Positions 58,750 through 64,000 of a stretch of 64,000 nt of DNA are shown here, piece after piece; position 1 is the stretch's first letter; every line of letters starts with the position of its first letter. Location: the NCBI RefSeq assembly GCF_902686445.1, contig NC_062213.1, positions 139,894,491 to 139,958,490 of the forward strand, read 5' to 3'. The position numbers and the translations under genes were made by a program. A model generated the notes under the pieces. That model did not search any database, was not told where the DNA came from, and saw nothing but the letters and a program-made list of their open reading frames with translations. Origin of the DNA: Sciurus carolinensis. Its lineage: Eukaryota; Chordata; Mammalia; Rodentia; Sciuridae.

Positions 58750-61197
58750 CTTATTTCACTTGGCAAGATGTTCTCCAGTTTCATCCATTTACTGGCTAAT
58801 GCCATAGTTTCATTCTTCTTTACAACTGAGTAAAACTCCATCATGTATATATTCTATATTTTATATATATAAATTTTCTTTATCCATTTGGCTGTTGATG
58901 AGCACCTAGCCTGGTTCCATGGCTAGTGAATTGTGCTGCTATAAACATTGATGTGACTGCATCCTTGTGGTAAGCCGATTTTAGATCTTTTGGGAAAATG
59001 CCAAGGGGTGTGATAGCTGGGTTATATGGTGGTTCCAAACCTAGGTTTTTCAGAGATCTCCATACTGTTTTCCAGAGTGGTTTTACTAATTTGCATTCTT
59101 GCCAAAAATGTGTGAGCATACCATTTTCCCCACATCCTCACTGTTATGGTTCGAATGTGAGATATCCCCCTAAAGCTCACATGTGAGACAATGCAAGAAG
59201 GTTTGGAGGGAGAAATGATTGGGTTACCGCCTCAGCATAATTAGTAAATTAATCCCTGGTGGGATTAATTGAGTGGTAACTGGAGGCAAGTGGGGTGTGG
59301 CTGGAGGAAGTGGTTCATTGGGGGTGTGGATATAGGGTATATATTTTGTATCTGGAGAGCAGAGTCTTCCTCTCTGCTTCCTGTTCACCACATGAGCTGC
59401 TTCCCTCTGCCACACTCTTCTGCTTGTTGTTCCTGCCTCACTTGGAGCCCTGAAGAATGGAGCCTGCTGTCTATATATTGAGACCTCTGAAACTGTGAGC
59501 CCTTAAATAAACTTTTCCTCCTCTTTGATTGTTCTGGTCGGGTCTTTTAGTCACAGCAGTGAAAAATCTGACTAAAGCACTCACCAAGACTTATTACTAT
59601 TTGTATTCTTGATAATTGCCATTCTAAGATGAAATCTCAGTGTAGTTTTGATTTGTATTTCCCTGATTATTAGAGATTTGAACAATTTTTTCATATATAT
59701 GTTGGCTATCTGTATTTCTTTTGAGAAGTGTCTCTTGTGTTAGTTTTCTTTTGCCCATTTATTAATTTGGTTATCTGTTTCTCTGCTTATACTTTTTTTT
59801 GAATTTTTTATATATTCTGAATATTAATCCCCTCTCTGAGGGACAGGTGGCAAAGGTCTTCTCCCTTGCCCCTTGCCCTTTTTTTTTTTTTTAATTTGAT
59901 GTTGTTCCACTTACTTATTCTTGGCATTATTTCTAACACTTCAAAAGTTTTGATATGGAAGTTGGTACCTGTTTCAATCAATATGTTGCAGTGTTGAGCC
60001 CACATTTTCTTCTAGCAGTTGCAGAGTTTTTGGTCTAATTCCTAGGTCATTGATCCACTTTGTGCAGACTTCTGTCAGGATGAGAGATAAGGATCAAGTC
60101 TCATTCTTCTACATATGAATATCCAGTTTTCCAAGCACCATTTTTAAAATAGGCTGTCTTCAGTGTGTATTTTTGGCACCTTTGTTAAGTATTAAATGAC
60201 CATCAATATGGGTTTGTCTGTGTGTCTTCTATTTTATTCCATTGATGTCTTCCCTTGATCTTTTGGTGCTAACACCATGCTGTTTTTGTTACTACAGCTC
60301 TATAGTATAATTTGAGGTCCTGTATTTGACGCTTCCAGCAATGCTCTTCTTGCTATTTAGTGCTGTGGCTATTCTGAATCTCTTTTTCCTTCCAATGAAT
60401 TTTAGAACTTTTTCCCCCCCTAGTTCTGTTAAGAATGTCATAGGTATTTTTATGGTGATTTCATTGAATCTATGTAACATTTTTTGCAATATGGCCATTT
60501 TGATAATTCTGTTTATCCAAAAATATGGGAGGTCTTTCTATCTTTTAAGGTATTCTTCAATTTTTTTCTTTAGTGTTCCATAGTTTTCATTGTAGAGGTC
60601 TTTCACCTCCTTACTTAGATTTATTCCTAAACATATCTTTTTAAGTTTTTGCAAATGAGATAGTTTTCCTAATTTCTTTTTCAGCAGAGTCATTATTGAA
60701 GTATAGGAACATAATTGGTTTTCATGTGTTGATCTTGTATCCTGCTACTTTGCTCAATTTGTTTCACAGTTCTGAAAGTCTTCTGATGGAGTTTCCTGGG
60801 TCTTCTAAATATAAGATCATATCATCAGCAAAGAGAGATAATTTGAGTTCTTCTTTTTCTATTTGTATCCTTTAATTTTCTTCTCTTTCCTGATTACTCT
60901 GGCTAGAGTTTCAAGGACTATGTTGAATAGCAGTGGTAAGAATGACATTCTTATCTTGTTCTTATTTTTAGAGGAAACACTTTCAGTTTTTCTCCATTCA
61001 GTATGATATTGGCCTTGTGTTTGTCATATACAGTTTTCAAGATGCTGAGTTCTTCTATCCCTATTTGTCTAGTCTTATAAACACAAATGTGTCGCTGAAC
61101 TTTGTCAAACACTTTCTCTGCATCTATTGAGATAATCATGTGAATCTTAACCTCATTAATGTGGTGAATTACATTTATTGCTTTGCATATTTGAACC
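58750..61197 (-). pseudogene. L1 ORF2 remnant, broken
   Basis: Recognisable pieces are: RT motif A region SIDAEKVFDK (60951-61139); the thumb-side segment beginning [20 protein letters not shown] (60292-60498); and the C-terminal part 'CKLVKPLWKTVWRSL' with FPKDLKSAYHKD (58880-59119). Frameshifts and stops separate them, and the LTR splits the C-terminal part. The endonuclease domain is missing because the copy is 5'-truncated. Confidence 0.88.
59142..59579 (+). mobile_element. MaLR-type solo LTR nested in L1, perfect 5-base TSD
   Basis: A 438-base LTR begins TGTTATGG and ends ...TAAAGCA, flanked by ctcac on both sides (59137-59141 and 59580-59584). A 5-base duplication is what ERVL-class integrases make. 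Inside are 'tccccctaaagctcacatg', 'ggctggaggaagtggttc', 'aactgtgagcccttaaataaac' (polyadenylation-type signal) and 'gtcttttagtcacagcag'. It is noncoding, with no internal region nearby, so a solo LTR left by recombination is likely. It is younger than the L1 it interrupts. Confidence 0.9.
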
Positions 61198-61545
61198 TAT
61201 TGTTGTTGTTTGTTTTATTTCAATACTCGGGAGTTACTTCTTTACTGTCTTCTAGCTTGCATTGTTTCTAGCAAGAAATCTCTCATCCTTATGGGTTTTT
61301 TTTTCCTTCGAAACTAATGTCTTTTTTTTCTCTCCATATTCTTTTAGATTTAAGACTTTCCCCCTTACTACCTTTTAGACAATTTGTCTATGATGTGTTT
61401 TGATGTAAGTCCCCACTTCCTGTGCTTTCATGCTTGGGTTTTGTTGTATTTCTTAGATCTGTAAGTTTATAATGATTTTCTAATTTGAAAAGAATCTTAG
61501 TGATTTTTTTTCAAATATGTCAGCCCCCTTTTGAGATTCATTTAA

Positions 61546-61586
<41 letters not shown>

Positions 61587-62100
61587 TACTTATGTGTGTG
61601 CTATGCATGTATAAATACATATAAATCCATGTATAAATATATATGACTACTTATAGCCTTTCCATTTTCCAGTGATTGATTATTGCCCATATTTTGATTA
61701 ATGCTTTCCTGCTTCTTTTCATTCCTTGATGTCTTTGATTGTATAGTAGACATTGTGAATTATATATTATTTGTATTCATAAGGATATTCTTCAGCTTTT
61801 TTCTGAGATGCGATTAAACTTCTTGGAATTAGTATATTTTCAGATCATGATATTTTTCAACTTTGTTATGTGGGTCCATCACTGTATTTCATTGAGGATT
61901 AGTACCAAGTTTCCAAACTAAGAAGATAAAACCTTTCTTAGCATTCTCCCAATACTTCTTGAATTATGAGGTTTTCTGTACTGATTGTTGTGAACAACAC
62001 CATTCCTGGTCTTGGGTTTGCTTTGGGTACTGTTTTTCCAATTATTTTGGATATTCATTCCCCAGCATAGGGTAGTTTCTTACACAATTATTGTCATCAA
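61198..62100 (-). mobile_element. Ancient L1ME-like ORF1/5' region, inverted
   Basis: 'tagcttgcattgtttctagc', 'aagaaatctctcatcc', 'gacaatttgtctatgatgtg', 'ttcttagatctgtaagttta', and later 'gattgtatagtagacattgtg', follow the inverted ORF1-to-5' part of an old L1. No frame is left. It abuts the younger L1 at 61197. Confidence 0.6.
61551..61581 (+). repeat. (AT)n microsatellite
   Basis: About 30 bases of pure AT dinucleotides inside old L1 text. Confidence 0.95.
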
Positions 62101-63306
62101 TTCTCAACCGAATTCTCCAAAGGACCTGCTGTAGATCTGTAGAGTTCCTTTCCTAGACAGCTATTATTCCTTGATGTTACTGTTTTGTCTTCCCTGTGCT
62201 CTTGGCTCAATCTCTTCAAGTCAGGAATGTTATATGTCTTCCCCTTTCTTGCACCACAACATGAAAATATTCTCTGGGCAGCAAGCAAGGAAAATCATAA
62301 ACTTGTCTTATTAGTTTCTCATTTCTTAGGAATCACTGTCCTTCACTGCCTGACAACCAGTTGGTTGAGTCCTACTGTTTAATGTGTTTATCCTGTATTT
62401 TAGTTGTTTCAGACATGAGAGTAAATTTTCACCTTTTACTTCTGGTCACTATTTGAAGTAGTACTTATTGAGCATTGAATCTTTATAATACTAGTAGCGA
62501 GATGCAATAGAAAATTAATAGAGAAAAAAGAAACATTAATATTTGAAAGTTATAAATGCCCAGAGACATAAACATATTTTAAGGAATAATTATGCAAATA
62601 GATGGCAAAGTTTAAGATAAAGGTGCCAACTCTTCAACTTCATGCAGTATAAAGGGGCATAGTTTGAACAAAAAAAAATCTTAATTCATAAGGACATCTT
62701 AGAAAGTCTTATCAAAAGGACAGTGTAAACTCTACTACTCTGGCTCATTAAATGGAAAATGGACTTGGAAAAAGGTCATGGGGATTAGAGGTTAGATAAG
62801 TCATAATCAAAGCAATTAGCAATGGATTATGTCTCATGAGTTCTCTAGAAAAGGAAATCTCAGTTGAAATCACTGAACCCAAAATGGTATTTATTTGCCT
62901 GACTGAAACATAATCCACAAAATAACTGTCTTCTTCACTACATAAATAGAAATAGCACTCTTCTTTATCTATCTTTACAGGTTGCAAAAGATATGCGATA
63001 ATTTTCAAGTACATGCATGCTACAAGTACATCACACCTTTAGATAATGATTTAGGAATACTGGCAAGTTTCATTTTATGGAAAGTCTAATGAGAGGGGCA
63101 TTCTAAATGCAGCTCATTGATTGGTTTTAATAGAATGGGATATTTAATATTACTGGATCCTAGGGAGTATTCTGAACTTCTTATTATAGCTCAATTAAAT
63201 CATCTAAATTTTAGCCACCAATTTCTTTTCTTTGAATTGTATTTTAATGTTCCCTAACATTGTTACTATTTCTTAGTTTGATTTTTTTTTTTCTGAATAT
63301 GCTGTA
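62101..63306. other. Unique sequence, no gene seen
   Basis: No repeat or gene recognised with confidence. The first part may continue the old L1. Confidence 0.4.
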
Positions 63307-63400
63307 AGGGTCTGTGGATGTACCTCAGACAGAGCACTTGCCTCACATGTGCAAGGAAAGCCCTGGGTTCAATCACCACCACTGGAGTAAAAGAAAGAGA
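63307..63400 (+). mobile_element. ID SINE, diverged
   Basis: 'gggtctgtggatgtacctcag' followed by 'agagcacttgcctcacatg', 'gccctgggttcaatcacc' and a short A-rich tail is an ID body. The B box is nearly intact, the A box is altered. Confidence 0.75.
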
Positions 63401-63556
63401 ATTTGCTTCAAAACACTACACTCAGCCTCAGAACTCTTGGATTCTGTCACCTACAACATTAATCAGCACTCTGAGCCTCAGTTTCTATACCTATGAAATG
63501 TGGCTAAAGAATTTGTTAGTTTCCTAATGACAGATCATGTTTATAGTACTACACAG

Positions 63557-63853
63557 GCAGGTACAGTGGCACATGCCTGGAATCCCAGCTGCTCAGGAGG
63601 TTAAGTCAGGAGGATTGTGAATTCAAAGCCAGGCTTAGGAACTTAGGCCCTAAGCAAATCAGGGAGACCCTGCCTCAAAATTTAAAAAAAAGAAAAAAAA
63701 ATATATATATATATAAAGTATGGACTATCATTATATAAATTAAATACTATACATGTAAATAAAATATATATAAATGGGCTCCCCAGCCCATGTGGCTTAG
63801 TGTTTAAGCTCCCCTGGGTTCAATCCCTAGTACAAAAAAAAAAAAAAAAAAAA
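63557..63853 (+). mobile_element. B1-ID composite SINE with AT-rich spacer
   Basis: The 7SL-like half (63557-63681: 'gtggcacatgcctggaatcc', 'ctcaggaggttaagtcagg', 'gagaccctgcctcaaaa') and the ID half (63776-63832: 'gggctccccagcccatgtgg', 'ctgggttcaatccc') are separated by ~90 bases of A/AT-rich sequence. The standard linker is much shorter. Flanks show an imperfect 12-base duplication: agtactacacag (63545-63556) and agtactgtacag (63854-63865). The whole unit therefore inserted as one piece. Confidence 0.88.
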
Positions 63854-64000
63854 GTACTGTACAGATATAAACCTTTCTTATATTCCATTGTTAGTCTTTC
63901 CCAATATTGTGCTATTTCTGAATGTATAAATTTGAATATAAGCCAAAAAACTATCTGAACCTAACTAGGGAACCATGGTCATCAATGAAGCAGTTTAGCA

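Larger units (their letters stand above)
58310..61197 (-). mobile_element. L1 3' half, inverted, split by an LTR
   Basis: Inverted L1: 3' UTR (58310-58740), ORF2 C-terminus, then RT-domain text up to about 61197. It is more diverged than the 48.6-kb copy. An LTR (59142-59579) interrupts it cleanly: 'cctcac' before and 'ctcaccaag' after rejoin into normal L1 order. The 5' side ends within RT, next to older L1 text. Confidence 0.88.

Noticed and set aside
1..64000. CRISPR arrays, operons, riboswitches, integrons or other prokaryotic systems
   Set aside because: The repeats and composition are mammalian; no regularly spaced repeats with unique spacers or gene clusters are present.

Overview
The window is nuclear DNA of a mammal, most likely a squirrel-family rodent (ground squirrel, marmot or tree squirrel). 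The main evidence is the repeats. There are composite SINEs in which a 7SL-derived B1 half is joined to a tRNA-like ID half, the B1-dID arrangement known from squirrel-related rodents. There are rodent ID elements, and at 44268-45152 and 48639-54525 two L1 copies of one lineage. Around them lie older layers shared by placental mammals: MIR, L2, MER5A, MaLR LTRs and ancient L1. The sequence is AT-rich and has no bacterial-style gene organisation.

Only one segment looks like a real protein-coding exon: 370-494, with a pyrimidine-rich acceptor, 41 open codons in one frame, higher GC than its surroundings and a GT donor. If it is an exon, the remaining ~63.5 kb is probably the following intron of a plus-strand gene. 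I do not recognise the protein. A weaker exon-like ORF lies at 36898-37085. No true tRNA, rRNA, CRISPR array or complete gene was found.

Layout. 1-5 kb: the exon, a B1-ID SINE, old L1, one MaLR LTR and a (TC)n tract. 5-12 kb: mostly unique DNA with MIRs. 12-24 kb: L2, B1-ID, microsatellites, MLT1-like and other MaLR LTRs, MER5A, and an ancient L1 carrying a recent ID insertion. 24-36 kb: mostly unique, with a degenerate 24-base minisatellite at 31507-31671. 36-42 kb: L1 3' ends and a perfect 181-base dispersed duplication. 43-46 kb: a chimeric retro-insertion (antisense B1 + L2 + ID + L1 3' end, two A-runs, 13-15 base target duplication) inside an ancient L1. 46.7-48.6 kb: a second dispersed duplication next to a broken ORF that looks like a retropseudogene. 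48.6-54.5 kb: a near full-length but dead L1 on the minus strand. 58.3-62.1 kb: more minus-strand L1, split by a MaLR LTR with a perfect 5-base duplication. The right edge carries an ID and a B1-ID SINE.

I found no new gene system. The items most worth checking are the chimeric insertion, the two local copy events of similar size, the telomere-like block in one L1 3' UTR, the GC-rich L1 5' region with antisense ORFs, and the exon. Family names come from recognising sequence patterns; no database search was possible, so boundaries are approximate unless target duplications fix them.
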